38,457 bases of DNA from Prevotella sp. UBA3294 (lineage in GTDB: Bacteria > Bacteroidota > Bacteroidia > Bacteroidales > Bacteroidaceae). Positions 8,513 to 16,951 of this stretch are shown here, one piece after another. The stretch spans positions 1 to 38,457 of the forward strand of contig DETG01000023.1 in assembly GCA_002361535.1 (NCBI GenBank). The letters are read 5' to 3'. How positions within the stretch are numbered: the first letter of the stretch is position 1; every line of letters begins with the position of its first letter. A model generated the notes under the pieces. It was not told the DNA's origin. It worked only from the letters and a program-made list of their open reading frames with translations, and did not search any database. The position numbers and the translations under genes are program-made.

Positions 8513-10168
8513 TTATAAGTTGTTCTGGAGTCTTCTGAGTAATGTCCCCGTCTCACTATCCATCAGGTCGTGCTGTGTTAAGATGTCCATGCACAATTGA
8601 TAGCTTCCAAAGCAAGCATGTGAGTTTTGTCTGGCAAAGAACATCGTCTTTCCGTTCACCTCCTTACAGAAGTCGGTGGCAATGCGGTCACCCTCCTGAT
8701 AATTCCTGTAGATATCATAGTCCTGTGTGACAGGCGTGCAGGTGAAATACACATGTGGCGTGATCTGAGAGAACAGTTCTTCTTCCACCTCTGTCGTGTT
8801 GTCAGAACTGCGCAGCAAGTCATTGAAGGCATGTGCTTCATCACCCAGTCGGGTGGTGATATGGTTCTTCAGGTCGGGGGCTTCATAGACAACTCCCTGA
8901 TTCCCTGTCAGATCCACCAGGTTCTCTGTGAGCTGACTAACTTCCTCTGTGATGAGATCGTTCTCCGGAATTCCCTCCTTAGGCAGTCCCACCAGACTAT
9001 AGAAATCATCTCCTTTCACGATGACGTTCTTGTTGATATGGTGTTGCAGGACGTAGTGGAACAAAGAGTAAATGATATTCCTCCGCTGCTCCTTGTCCAA
9101 CCGTCCGAGGATGTCTTTGTTCAGCTTTTGATAGTTCTTTTCCCTTGAGAACATCAGGAAGTCAACATTGCGGAATGACAGATAGACATTCACATGACGG
9201 TCATGACCGAGGTTGTCCAAGAACGATGAGAGTCCACGGGTGATCTCGCCGAAAGGCATTTCATTGCTGAGAGTCTCCTTCATGGTGAAGATCCTGTCGC
9301 AGAGTACGATGTCGGATGCCCGCGAACAGTAATGGAAGAAGGTGAAGCACTTGTCGTACATCTTCGCCCTGAAATCCTCCTCGTTGAAATCACATCGGAT
9401 CTGTCCGCTGCTCATCATATCGTAGAGTGTCATCATGACGGAGTCGGTGTCGTATTCGAAGAATTTCTTCAAAAGGGTTGCACCGTTGATTTTTCGTTTC
9501 GAGCCATTGCACTCATGGAACCCGCAGTTGTTCAGGTCACCGAAGAGTTCCGACCAGTCCATGTATCGCATCTTCAGGATATGCTGATCGGTGGTGATAC
9601 GGGAACGTCGATTGTCGTCTGTAATGGAGGCACCCGTCACGGGTTCCACGATATAGCGGATCTCATCGGCGGCATCTACCCATGTAGAGACATAGAATCG
9701 TTTCTTCATCTTCGACAAGGCATCCTTCAGGTCGATATATGCACGCAGACGGGAGGCCTCCCCTTGGGTTGGTCTCATAAAAATCTCACCAGGGATGTTC
9801 ATAAATACAAAGTCGTATTTCCTTCCGTCTTGAGAATGGTTCACATACGTACCATAAAAGTTCGTCCTCCTACAGGCATAGATGGGAGTCTGTCCATGTC
9901 CTCCCGACTCATCGGGGGAATAGTTCACGATGGTCTTGTAGAGGAGAGAATCACTTCTCAGACTGCTGAATTTACCTCCCATATTCCTCAGGGAAGAGAG
10001 GATGTCGTTCAGTAGGAAACTCTTCCCACTGGACGTGGTCCCTACCACAGCCAGATCGATACGCTTCCTGTTGATCACCTCGTATCTGAGCAGGTGCTGC
10101 CATCGGTGGAGCACCTCGTCAAGATGTAATGAGGAGCACTTGTAAGCCAAACGGTCAATCCATTTCAT
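8513..10168 (-). CDS. P-loop GTPase of the double-GTPase (TRAFAC-like) type, copy 1
   Basis: 551 residues from the ATG at 10168. That start (MKWIDRLAY...) leaves a 7-nt gap after the upstream stop; a start at 10231 would overlap the upstream gene by 56 nt and adds no conserved sequence. No membrane helix. Walker A is G43-TTSS-G48-K49-S50 after the strand IDLAVVG, then FMNIPGEIF (IPGE at 125-128), DIVLCDRIF, VYLSFRNVDFLM (candidate G4-like site), HVYFTCTPV and CFGSYQLCMDIL. All align in order with the downstream paralogue at 7010-8491. The long stretch between the Walker A and IPGE motifs and the helical middle are larger than in small Ras-like GTPases. Role by context (inference): cytoplasmic switch or motor for the membrane peptidoglycan enzymes encoded beside it. 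Confidence 0.68.
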   Translation of the reverse strand: MKWIDRLAYKCSSLHLDEVLHRWQHLLRYEVINRKRIDLAVVGTTSSGKSFLLNDILSSLRNMGGKFSSLRSDSLLYKTIVNYSPDESGGHGQTPIYACRRTNFYGTYVNHSQDGRKYDFVFMNIPGEIFMRPTQGEASRLRAYIDLKDALSKMKKRFYVSTWVDAADEIRYIVEPVTGASITDDNRRSRITTDQHILKMRYMDWSELFGDLNNCGFHECNGSKRKINGATLLKKFFEYDTDSVMMTLYDMMSSGQIRCDFNEEDFRAKMYDKCFTFFHYCSRASDIVLCDRIFTMKETLSNEMPFGEITRGLSSFLDNLGHDRHVNVYLSFRNVDFLMFSREKNYQKLNKDILGRLDKEQRRNIIYSLFHYVLQHHINKNVIVKGDDFYSLVGLPKEGIPENDLITEEVSQLTENLVDLTGNQGVVYEAPDLKNHITTRLGDEAHAFNDLLRSSDNTTEVEEELFSQITPHVYFTCTPVTQDYDIYRNYQEGDRIATDFCKEVNGKTMFFARQNSHACFGSYQLCMDILTQHDLMDSETGTLLRRLQNNL

Positions 10169-10175
10169 TTTCTTA

Positions 10176-13100
10176 TTACTTATCTTTATAATAGTTTCGC
10201 ATATTACAACCGACGGATGCCATGAAGGCAAGGAGGATGGCAGTCTCTAACGCTTCACCTACGGCATCCACGCCCAGTCCAGGATTCAGACGTCCTGTGA
10301 ACGGCAGCCAATCGATATACGAAAGGTAGATATACAGACTGGTACCTACCCACATGAACATCGCCAACAGCCGCCATTGCATAGGACGATTGAGTGTGGG
10401 CTCCTTCGTATCTACAAATGAAAAACTGTATTGCATTACCATCCAGATCATGACGAAGAGCAGGAGGAAATACACCACACTTGCCCGGAATACACCATAC
10501 GATCCGAAGAACGCCACGGGAAGACTCAGGTCGTTCAAGACCACGGGCGACTGTCCTGAGCTGACGGAGGCGTGGAGGAAATGATCATCATTGGAGAGTG
10601 GGTCACGACTCTTCCTGTCTTGCATGTAATGACTCATGATCACCATGAACTCTGCATCGCTCTCACTATAGCGGTAGCCGCTGCGTTCCAGACTGTCGAA
10701 GTTGGAGTAGAGCATCACCCGACGGGAAAGACGGTCGTAGTTCACCTCTTCGGTCGTGAACAGATGACTGCATACTGTGGGTAGGAACACGATGATTACC
10801 ACCAGCGTGAGCAACATCTTGTTCACCCATCGCCGTTCTGTTCGGGCGGCTTGTTGGTAACTGTCGCCATAGCTGACAGGACGTCTCATCATAAAGAAGA
10901 AACAGAGCAGGCACATCACAAAACCGAGATAGTTGGTCATGTATCCGTGATCTCCCATCATAGCTGCAACGATATAGGCTGCAGAGATCAGCAGCATCTT
11001 ACAGAAGATGGTGTGACGGGGCAGCGTACCTTCCTCAATGGAGGTGTGTGTCAGCGCCTGTGTGAAACCGAGGATCACGAGCAAGGTGATGAATGCCGTA
11101 CCGAAGTTTCCGAACTTGTTACCAATCACGATCAAGACAATCATCACGAGGAAGTGAGTGGGGAAGAGTGTCTTGATAGCTGAAAAGAGTGCTTTGACCA
11201 GAAAGTTTTCCCGCAGGACAGGAAGGGTTAACAGCTTCTTCAATCCGTCGAGGTAAGTCGCTTTTTCCCAATAGTTTTTCAACCTTCCGTTTATCTTTTC
11301 CACAAGCTTGTCATATCTTTCTTTGAGTGTATGACAGCCTGTGGTGATCGAAGTTCCAAATATATTGAGCAATAGCCACAAGGTCAGAACGACAGCCTCC
11401 GAAACAAATAGGGCATAGACAACAGAACGGTGGGTATCGTTGATACCATATTCAACGAGCCATCGCCAGGGTAGGACATTATATACTTCGGAATGAAAGT
11501 ATGAACTGATAACACCCGCGCTGATCATGGGATCCATCACCTTGAAGAACAAAAAGACTAACGCTGTCAGCATACAGGCACAGACAATCCAGCAAACGGC
11601 ATTTTTACTTGTACCCTTTCCGGCATATTGCCGCAAGGAACTGTTCAGTATCATGGTCAGACTGAAGAACAGTAATAAAGTCATGGCGGTTGACACGGGA
11701 ACGATTCCCGTGATCTTCTCGAAATAGGGATAGGTATAGCTTAGCTTCAGGGTGATGAGTGACTTACAAACACAATAGCCCAAGGCGATGAGCAGAAGGA
11801 GGGAGAGATACGAGGGATAGTGCTTCACCGCTTCTTTTTCACGGAGGTTGTTCAGCTGCTTTCGCGACAGTCGTACAGGACTGATTGCTGGTATCCAGAT
11901 CAGTAGCAGAAGGATTACAAACACCAGTAGTGAAGGCCACAGATAGCTGAAGATGAATGCCCCGTCGATCCATCCTACTCGTCCAATTAGGGTATCCTGT
12001 CCCGACCTTAACGTCATTGGTTCGAAGGTGGGGACGATGGAGAAGGGCAGGAACGACGTACGGGGATTCTCTACCACCTGTTCCCGGTAATGGTTGTCGC
12101 GGATCACTACCGAGTCGTCTTGGTGGAAGAACTCGATGTTGCACAGATCAAAATTCACGGCAGTAGAGAATGCAGGGAGATAGAGGTCACTTTTGGCGGG
12201 AAAGGCGTTGTTGTCTTGCTTCAAGGTAATCACCTGACTGGCATAGGCCGATTTTTTCCGCAGGGAATCGACAGAGCCGACATAGGTAATCGGTCGCGGG
12301 AAACGCAAGAAGGTGTGATCCTGACCGAAGTCAATCATCACATGACCTGCTCCCCATTCCGTCAGTTTTACAGTGGGCTTCATCGCGTAGCTCACCCCGT
12401 TGATCTGAAACCGTCCGCGCGCTGCACGACGTTCCATATAACAGTAGTCGGCCACGCGGAAGAACTGCACCTTACAACGTCCTACTTGTTCTCCCGTAGG
12501 ATGAACAAGTCCGCTCCTTGCATAACTGATATCGCTCCCATTATCATGCAAGTGTGTATGCTCATCGAGAATGATCAGCGAGAGTGTCTCCCCGTCGCGT
12601 TCAAAGAAAGAACGGACATCATGGCGTTGCATCTGACTGAGGTACAGCAGACTGTCTTCCTTTGACACATCACCCTTCCTGACATGGTAGTAAGCGGCAA
12701 AGTGTTTTAGCAGGACATCTTTCTGATTCTTGAAGTCGTTCCATGTCTGCCACACCTCCTCGCCCGTCAGCGACATCTTCAGTATCTTATCTTTCCTCAC
12801 GGGTAGTTCAATGTTGATCTGCTGTGAGGCATCGTTGCGGATCACATGCTTATTGGGATTCTCATTGTTGATCTTGAAATACTGGAGGGAGTCGTGGTAT
12901 AGTTTGTTCACCTCCCAACGGAAGCCATCTCTCTCGGGAGTGATAGTCAGGAAATCGTGCGGCACATTCTGGAAGCACACATCGCTGCTGTTACCGATCG
13001 TCACGGCAGCGCTGTGCCCTAATTCCACCTCATCGATAGTAAAGACCAGTTTCTTCTCCACAGCAGAGGCCATCCACCAGCAGGTGAGGAAGACCACGCA

Positions 13101-13196
13101 CAATACTGTCAGGGCAACAGCCTGCGCGATGGAGTTGCTCGGACTCTTGTAGCTGAGTATGCTGAGTCTGTTGAACAGACGTATGATGATGTTCAT
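10176..13196 (-). CDS. Large polytopic membrane protein with SEDS (FtsW/RodA)-like C-terminal half
   Basis: 1006 residues. One N-terminal helix (about 24-46) is followed by a beta-rich, probably extracytoplasmic region (about 47-412), then about a dozen hydrophobic helices from 415 to 997. The C-terminal half shows the order of SEDS glycosyltransferase landmarks: FGNFGTAFITLLVI (695-708) in place of the QPDLGTA helix; a large outer loop (about 812-903) with FDSLERSGY (833-841), like the WxDPxGSGYQ segment, so D834 could be the catalytic Asp; LPVAFFGSYGVF (892-903), like DFIFAVIGEELG; and WLPFTGRLNPGLG (963-975), like GLLPvTGxPLPFxSYGG, before the last helix. SEDS proteins polymerise lipid II and work with class B PBPs; a PBP-type gene is in the same operon. 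The match is remote and judged by eye. The N-terminal outer domain was not recognised. Confidence 0.6.
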   Translation of the reverse strand: MNIIIRLFNRLSILSYKSPSNSIAQAVALTVLCVVFLTCWWMASAVEKKLVFTIDEVELGHSAAVTIGNSSDVCFQNVPHDFLTITPERDGFRWEVNKLYHDSLQYFKINNENPNKHVIRNDASQQINIELPVRKDKILKMSLTGEEVWQTWNDFKNQKDVLLKHFAAYYHVRKGDVSKEDSLLYLSQMQRHDVRSFFERDGETLSLIILDEHTHLHDNGSDISYARSGLVHPTGEQVGRCKVQFFRVADYCYMERRAARGRFQINGVSYAMKPTVKLTEWGAGHVMIDFGQDHTFLRFPRPITYVGSVDSLRKKSAYASQVITLKQDNNAFPAKSDLYLPAFSTAVNFDLCNIEFFHQDDSVVIRDNHYREQVVENPRTSFLPFSIVPTFEPMTLRSGQDTLIGRVGWIDGAFIFSYLWPSLLVFVILLLLIWIPAISPVRLSRKQLNNLREKEAVKHYPSYLSLLLLIALGYCVCKSLITLKLSYTYPYFEKITGIVPVSTAMTLLLFFSLTMILNSSLRQYAGKGTSKNAVCWIVCACMLTALVFLFFKVMDPMISAGVISSYFHSEVYNVLPWRWLVEYGINDTHRSVVYALFVSEAVVLTLWLLLNIFGTSITTGCHTLKERYDKLVEKINGRLKNYWEKATYLDGLKKLLTLPVLRENFLVKALFSAIKTLFPTHFLVMIVLIVIGNKFGNFGTAFITLLVILGFTQALTHTSIEEGTLPRHTIFCKMLLISAAYIVAAMMGDHGYMTNYLGFVMCLLCFFFMMRRPVSYGDSYQQAARTERRWVNKMLLTLVVIIVFLPTVCSHLFTTEEVNYDRLSRRVMLYSNFDSLERSGYRYSESDAEFMVIMSHYMQDRKSRDPLSNDDHFLHASVSSGQSPVVLNDLSLPVAFFGSYGVFRASVVYFLLLFVMIWMVMQYSFSFVDTKEPTLNRPMQWRLLAMFMWVGTSLYIYLSYIDWLPFTGRLNPGLGVDAVGEALETAILLAFMASVGCNMRNYYKDK

Positions 13197-13208
13197 TTCC
13201 TTTCCTTA

Positions 13209-15023
13209 TTATATATGTTCTTCTGTCAGCTGTCGGGTCTGCCTCATGCACTCCACGACATCCTGGTATTCCTGCGAGGGGAGGTCGCTGACCTGCTGAC
13301 TCAGTTCATCGATGGCATCGCGAATCTCACGGAGGTTGGCTTTCAGTTCCGACTTATCGATCAAATAGACGAACGGTTTCTCCAGCAGACTGGCATCCTC
13401 CCACGACTGTTCGTATTGGTTCACCTGGGTCGTAGCTTCGTTGAGGAGATGTCGTGCATAGCCCAGATAGGCCCGGTGAGGGATCCCCGTAATCCTTCTT
13501 GCCAACAGCGTATCGTTGGTGAAAGGCTCCTTGTTCCATCGCTCACATTGGGCGATGACCGTGTTCACCTCATCCAGGTCATGACAGGTCTGACTCTTTT
13601 CAATCAAAGGCTTCACCTGCTCAAAGTAGTTCTCCACAAAGAGGGCATATCTCCTGATGGATGTTTCCTTCAGCTGCGGCTTTTCTGTCAGTGCCTCCAC
13701 CTGCTGGCGGAGTTCCTTCAGTTTCGATTCATCCCGGCTCCATGCACTGGAAGAGAACAGTTGTCGTCCGTAGCGGTCAATGACCAGTGCAAACGTGTTC
13801 ACCAGACTGGAGTCGCAAGAACGATAATCCACATCCGACAGAACACGTTCTCCCTTTGTGGTACGGATACTGTGTTCCAGTTGCAGATCGTTTGACAGTC
13901 GGCGATATATCTGACGAGCCTCGTCGAATGATCCTTCGTTCATGGCTGCTGTCTCCTGCATGAAGTCATAACGGTAGTCATAGGCCGTCAGTACTTCATG
14001 AGGTGGCTTGTTCAGCGCATCCAGTGCTTTGTAGGCACCATAGCCTGCCACGAGGATCACAAGTGCTGCAAGCAGGTAGGCATATCCTTTCTTTCCTTTC
14101 CCGATGAGTTTACCCAGAAGGGTTCGGCGCGGCTGGCACTTGGGGAGCAGTGCCTCCTTGAACACCTGTTGTGCAAGGGTTGTCTGAAGACATGCATAGT
14201 CTTGTAACACAAACGCCCCCACACTGTAGCCGATGGGAAGACTATTATAGATAAACTGCGTCTTACACAGTTCCTGTACCTTGTGCCAGAGGGTTGGCAG
14301 ACTGCTGATGACTAACGTCTGTGCAGTATTCTCGCGATACTCCTCGGGGGCATTCATCAGATCGGTCTTTGTCACGAGGAGGTAGATACCGGCCGTATGG
14401 GACAGATGTCCTTCTCCCTCCAGCCAAGTAATCACTTCGACCAGTCTGTCAGCCTGCTGATGGATATCCTGTCGGCAGTCGATGCAGAACAGATGAACCA
14501 GATCGTGATTCTCCAGTACCACCGTATGTAGGGGTTCTGTTGCGGGGATGGTCACCTCGGTGAGAAGCATCGGATATTTTGGTGTCCACAGATGTCTTCG
14601 ATAGACCACGGGATAACTCTCCACACCGTTCCCGCCTCCTTCCTCACTGGGAATCAGACGGGGATTGTCTGACGGTGCAAAGAGCGACCGCAATCGTTCG
14701 TAGCGCGGCAGCAGGCTCTCCGGGAACATCTTGTCGGGTTTCATCCCGGACAATGTCAGCAGCGAGGCGATGGCCATCGTCTTTCCCGATCCCTGCACTC
14801 CCCAGAAGATGAGTTGTGTAGCATCCTGTGATCCTTCGTTCCAGCCGCCGTGGGGCAGGGGAGTTTCCGGTGACAGCCGCAAGAGTTCATCCACACATTC
14901 CTTCCCGAACACGTCTTCCATGTCGTGAACGGTAGCCGTGCCTTCTCTCACCATCTCCTGTATCTGGGATACAGTATAGGACTGAGGACTGAATGTGATA
15001 TCTAATAACCGTCTGTCTCTCAT
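13209..15023 (-). CDS. Membrane-anchored P-loop GTPase with helical C-terminal domain
   Basis: 604 residues. An N-terminal nucleotide-binding domain has Walker A G75-VQGS-G80-K81-T82 after the strand LIFW, a central strand/loop region (LLTEVTIPATE), HLFCIDCRQD, and VTKTD at 217-221 as a G4 motif (T-K-x-D instead of N-K-x-D). One transmembrane helix follows at about 315-333, preceded by a basic stretch. The remaining 270 residues are rich in charged helices and should lie outside the membrane. It starts 1 nt after the upstream membrane-protein stop and ends 12 nt before the SEDS-like gene. The layout (GTPase inside, one helix, long helical region outside) suits passing a signal from GTP binding to the wall enzymes; that is inference. 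It is not clearly a paralogue of the two soluble GTPases: it lacks their IPGE and FGSYQL motifs. Confidence 0.65.
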   Translation of the reverse strand: MRDRRLLDITFSPQSYTVSQIQEMVREGTATVHDMEDVFGKECVDELLRLSPETPLPHGGWNEGSQDATQLIFWGVQGSGKTMAIASLLTLSGMKPDKMFPESLLPRYERLRSLFAPSDNPRLIPSEEGGGNGVESYPVVYRRHLWTPKYPMLLTEVTIPATEPLHTVVLENHDLVHLFCIDCRQDIHQQADRLVEVITWLEGEGHLSHTAGIYLLVTKTDLMNAPEEYRENTAQTLVISSLPTLWHKVQELCKTQFIYNSLPIGYSVGAFVLQDYACLQTTLAQQVFKEALLPKCQPRRTLLGKLIGKGKKGYAYLLAALVILVAGYGAYKALDALNKPPHEVLTAYDYRYDFMQETAAMNEGSFDEARQIYRRLSNDLQLEHSIRTTKGERVLSDVDYRSCDSSLVNTFALVIDRYGRQLFSSSAWSRDESKLKELRQQVEALTEKPQLKETSIRRYALFVENYFEQVKPLIEKSQTCHDLDEVNTVIAQCERWNKEPFTNDTLLARRITGIPHRAYLGYARHLLNEATTQVNQYEQSWEDASLLEKPFVYLIDKSELKANLREIRDAIDELSQQVSDLPSQEYQDVVECMRQTRQLTEEHI

Positions 15024-15024
15024 G

Positions 15025-15831
15025 TCATCTGTGACCGCTTTCGTATCTACTTTTCGGTCTGCGTATATGAAAATAGGTTGTCAGGATCAGGGCACAGCAC
15101 AGTACCATCACGACCACACTCCTGCTGTCGGCGCGCTGGGGAGTCAGGAACGGCACCAGCTTGTCTGCCGTCACGCCGATCATACCGTCGCTGTTGAATG
15201 CCTCCGCTTTCTCACCTCGGTAGATCACGGATGATACCTGCTGATATTGCGCCGTCCATTCCTCACTTGCCCTGAGAAGATAGTGGATGCTCCGGGGAGT
15301 GGAAAGGCTCCAAACCTGTGTCTTGCCGAGAGATGACAGCCATTGCTGTCGCTGCACTTGGATGGTATCGAGCATCGTGGGGAGCAGTCGCCGCCGCAGA
15401 CTCTTCTCCAAAGCCTTGGCTTTCGTGCGGGCTACACGTTGGCGCTTCAGTTCTTTCCGATAGTTTCGTAAACGCTGGTGCGCATAATTCTGATACAAGG
15501 AGTCGATCTGCGCCACACTCTCTGCCGTCTCCAGAATGCCCTGCTGCACTTCCTCCTGATGGTCATATACGTAGAAGAACTGCGAGAAGGGGGTCCGTCC
15601 CATATACAGGATGACAACGGCGATGACGATGGCGATGATCTCACGGGGCAGACCTTGTCGTTTGTTTCGCGATGCCTTACTCTTGCACATCACATAGACA
15701 CAACAAGCCAACACCGCTACACCGGCGAGGGTGAGCGGCAGGGCTATCTCGTGAATACCTTCCCACAGGTACTCCATTCCGAGAAAGACGATCAGCGCAT
15801 AGGCGAGCAAAGCCACAACAGTGATCAGCAT
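15025..15831 (-). CDS. Small four-helix membrane protein with helical outer domain; first gene of the GTPase/PBP operon
   Basis: 268 residues, family not recognised. Hydrophobic helices at about 2-19, 28-48, 63-78 and 238-256 flank one soluble segment (about 80-236) that is strongly charged and helical, with a very basic stretch at 118-150. The C-terminal 12 residues are basic and likely cytoplasmic, so the soluble segment would lie outside. Its size and helical character resemble the outer part of the next gene product, which it precedes by 1 nt, so the two may pair. The start is the ATG at 15831; a promoter-like element lies only 9 nt upstream (15840-15847), so either the mRNA has almost no leader or a later ATG is used. 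Confidence 0.6.
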   Translation of the reverse strand: MLITVVALLAYALIVFLGMEYLWEGIHEIALPLTLAGVAVLACCVYVMCKSKASRNKRQGLPREIIAIVIAVVILYMGRTPFSQFFYVYDHQEEVQQGILETAESVAQIDSLYQNYAHQRLRNYRKELKRQRVARTKAKALEKSLRRRLLPTMLDTIQVQRQQWLSSLGKTQVWSLSTPRSIHYLLRASEEWTAQYQQVSSVIYRGEKAEAFNSDGMIGVTADKLVPFLTPQRADSRSVVVMVLCCALILTTYFHIRRPKSRYESGHR

Positions 15832-15839
15832 GTCGGCGG

Positions 15840-15847
15840 CAAAGATA
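15840..15847 (-). promoter_or_regulatory. Bacteroidetes -7 element for the eight-gene operon
   Basis: On the minus strand this reads TATCTTTG, a perfect TAnnTTTG match. No good TTTG is present at the usual upstream distance, so the -33 box is weak. It is the only strong candidate before the first gene; all eight genes are spaced by 1-21 nt, so one promoter could serve them all. Confidence 0.5.
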
Positions 15848-15921
15848 ACTATTTTTTTTGAAACACAAGCGGCATCACAGAAAATATAAAGGAAAAGTTT
15901 CCTTTATTCAGGAAAATTCAT

Positions 15922-15929
15922 TATCTTTG
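15922..15929 (+). promoter_or_regulatory. Bacteroidetes -7 element for deoD
   Basis: TATCTTTG fits TAnnTTTG and lies 42 nt before the deoD ATG at 15972. The -33 region (around 15898-15902) is poor. Together with the opposite element at 15840-15847 it makes a divergent promoter region. Confidence 0.55.
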
Positions 15930-15971
15930 TCATCGATAATCCAAATCATCATTACTAAACACTTTACGATT

Positions 15972-16679
15972 ATGACGAATACACCCACTCCCCATATCGG
16001 GGCCCAGTACGGCGAGATCGCTGAGACTGTGATCATGGCAGGCGACCCTTTGCGCGCTCAGTTCATGGCAGAACGGTTCTTAGAGAACCCTGTTCAGTTC
16101 AATAAAGTGCGTGGCATGCTTGGCTTCACTGGCTACCGCGACGGAAAGCGTGTCAGCGTGATGGGACATGGCATGGGTATGCCTTCCTTGGGCATCTATA
16201 CCTACGAGTTGTACAATTTCTATGACGTAAAGACCATCATCCGCGTGGGATCAGCAGGCTCCATCCATCCCGACCTCCATGTGGGAAGTCTGGTGATTGC
16301 CGAAGGGGCATGCACCAATTCGAACTATGCCTCACAGTATGAACTGCCTGGAACCTTTGCACCCATCGCCGACTTCTCACTATTGCGTGACGCCGCAGAC
16401 ACTTGCGACCGTCTGGGCTATACCTACCGCGTGGGAAATGTCCTCTCTTCGGATACGTTCTATACGGAGAACCCGCAGAACGATAAATGGATGAAGATGG
16501 GAGTACTGGCCGTTGAGATGGAGGTAGCCGCCTTGTATATGAATGCTGCACGTTCAGGCAATCGTGCCCTTGCCATCTGTACCATCTCGGATCATATCCT
16601 GACCGGTGAAGCCACAACTGCTGAGGAACGACAGACCACCTTCACCAAGATGATGGATGTAGCATTCTCACTGCTCTGA
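15972..16679 (+). CDS. deoD: Purine nucleoside phosphorylase, DeoD type
   Basis: 235 residues from the ATG at 15972 (MTNTPTPHIGAQ); E. coli DeoD has 239. An upstream in-frame start at 15858 would put the coding region across the promoter and lacks homology. Conserved landmarks: TPHIGA with H8, AGDPLRA with R28, GHGMGMPS, IRVGSAGSI, SSDTFYT, the nucleoside-binding E182-M-E184 and S206-D207. The enzyme cleaves purine (deoxy)nucleosides with phosphate to free base and (deoxy)ribose-1-phosphate in salvage. It seems to be transcribed alone: a repeat-rich gap with a separate promoter follows before iorA. Confidence 0.95.
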   Translation: MTNTPTPHIGAQYGEIAETVIMAGDPLRAQFMAERFLENPVQFNKVRGMLGFTGYRDGKRVSVMGHGMGMPSLGIYTYELYNFYDVKTIIRVGSAGSIHPDLHVGSLVIAEGACTNSNYASQYELPGTFAPIADFSLLRDAADTCDRLGYTYRVGNVLSSDTFYTENPQNDKWMKMGVLAVEMEVAALYMNAARSGNRALAICTISDHILTGEATTAEERQTTFTKMMDVAFSLL

Positions 16680-16714
16680 CAGGGCAGATTTGTGCATAAA
16701 ACAAACAATGCGTT

Positions 16715-16846
16715 TGCACAAAATGTGCAAGGCTCTTGCACAAAGTGTGCAAAGGCTCTGCACAAGTTGTGCAAAGGCTCTGCACAAAGTGTGCAACATA
16801 TCTGCACACTTTGTACTTCTCAGTAGCACAAAATGTCCACCCTATC
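16715..16846. repeat. 22-bp palindromic tandem repeat array, locus 1
   Basis: Units start at exactly 22-bp steps: 16715, 16737, 16759, 16781, 16803 and 16825, the last two decayed; a possible remnant follows at 16847. Each good unit contains the inverted repeat TGCACA-N3-TGTGCA and then a spacer like AAGGCTC. It lies between the deoD stop and the iorA promoter. The same unit recurs at 25517-25626. Confidence 0.9.
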
Positions 16847-16882
16847 CGCACATGTCTTACCAAACATTTTTTGGTAATTCTT

Positions 16883-16913
16883 TTTGTCATGTCAACGATT
16901 CTTCGTACATTTG
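16883..16913 (+). promoter_or_regulatory. Bacteroidetes-type promoter of iorA
   Basis: TTTG at 16883-16886 and TACATTTG at 16906-16913 are 19 nt apart, an excellent match to the TTTG-N19-21-TAnnTTTG consensus, 38 nt before the iorA ATG. Confidence 0.75.
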
Positions 16914-16951
16914 CATTTCAAAAAGGTAACAATCAATTAAAGATAAGAGAC

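Noticed and set aside
9332..10015. Long plus-strand frame opposite the first soluble GTPase
   Set aside because: It has no family match and lies wholly under a gene with Walker A and paralogue support.
10176..11400. FHA domain in the outer part of the SEDS-like protein
   Set aside because: A short GHSAAVTIGNSSD stretch (residues 60-72) recalls an FHA strand, but the rest of the pattern, including the usual Ser-x-x-His, is not seen and the region would be outside the cell.
13209..15023. TssM/IcmF (type VI secretion)
   Set aside because: IcmF has helices before the GTPase and is far larger; no other type VI genes are seen.
16715..16846. CRISPR or tRNA-like structure
   Set aside because: Units are 22 bp with no unique spacers; no tRNA arms or CCA can be made.
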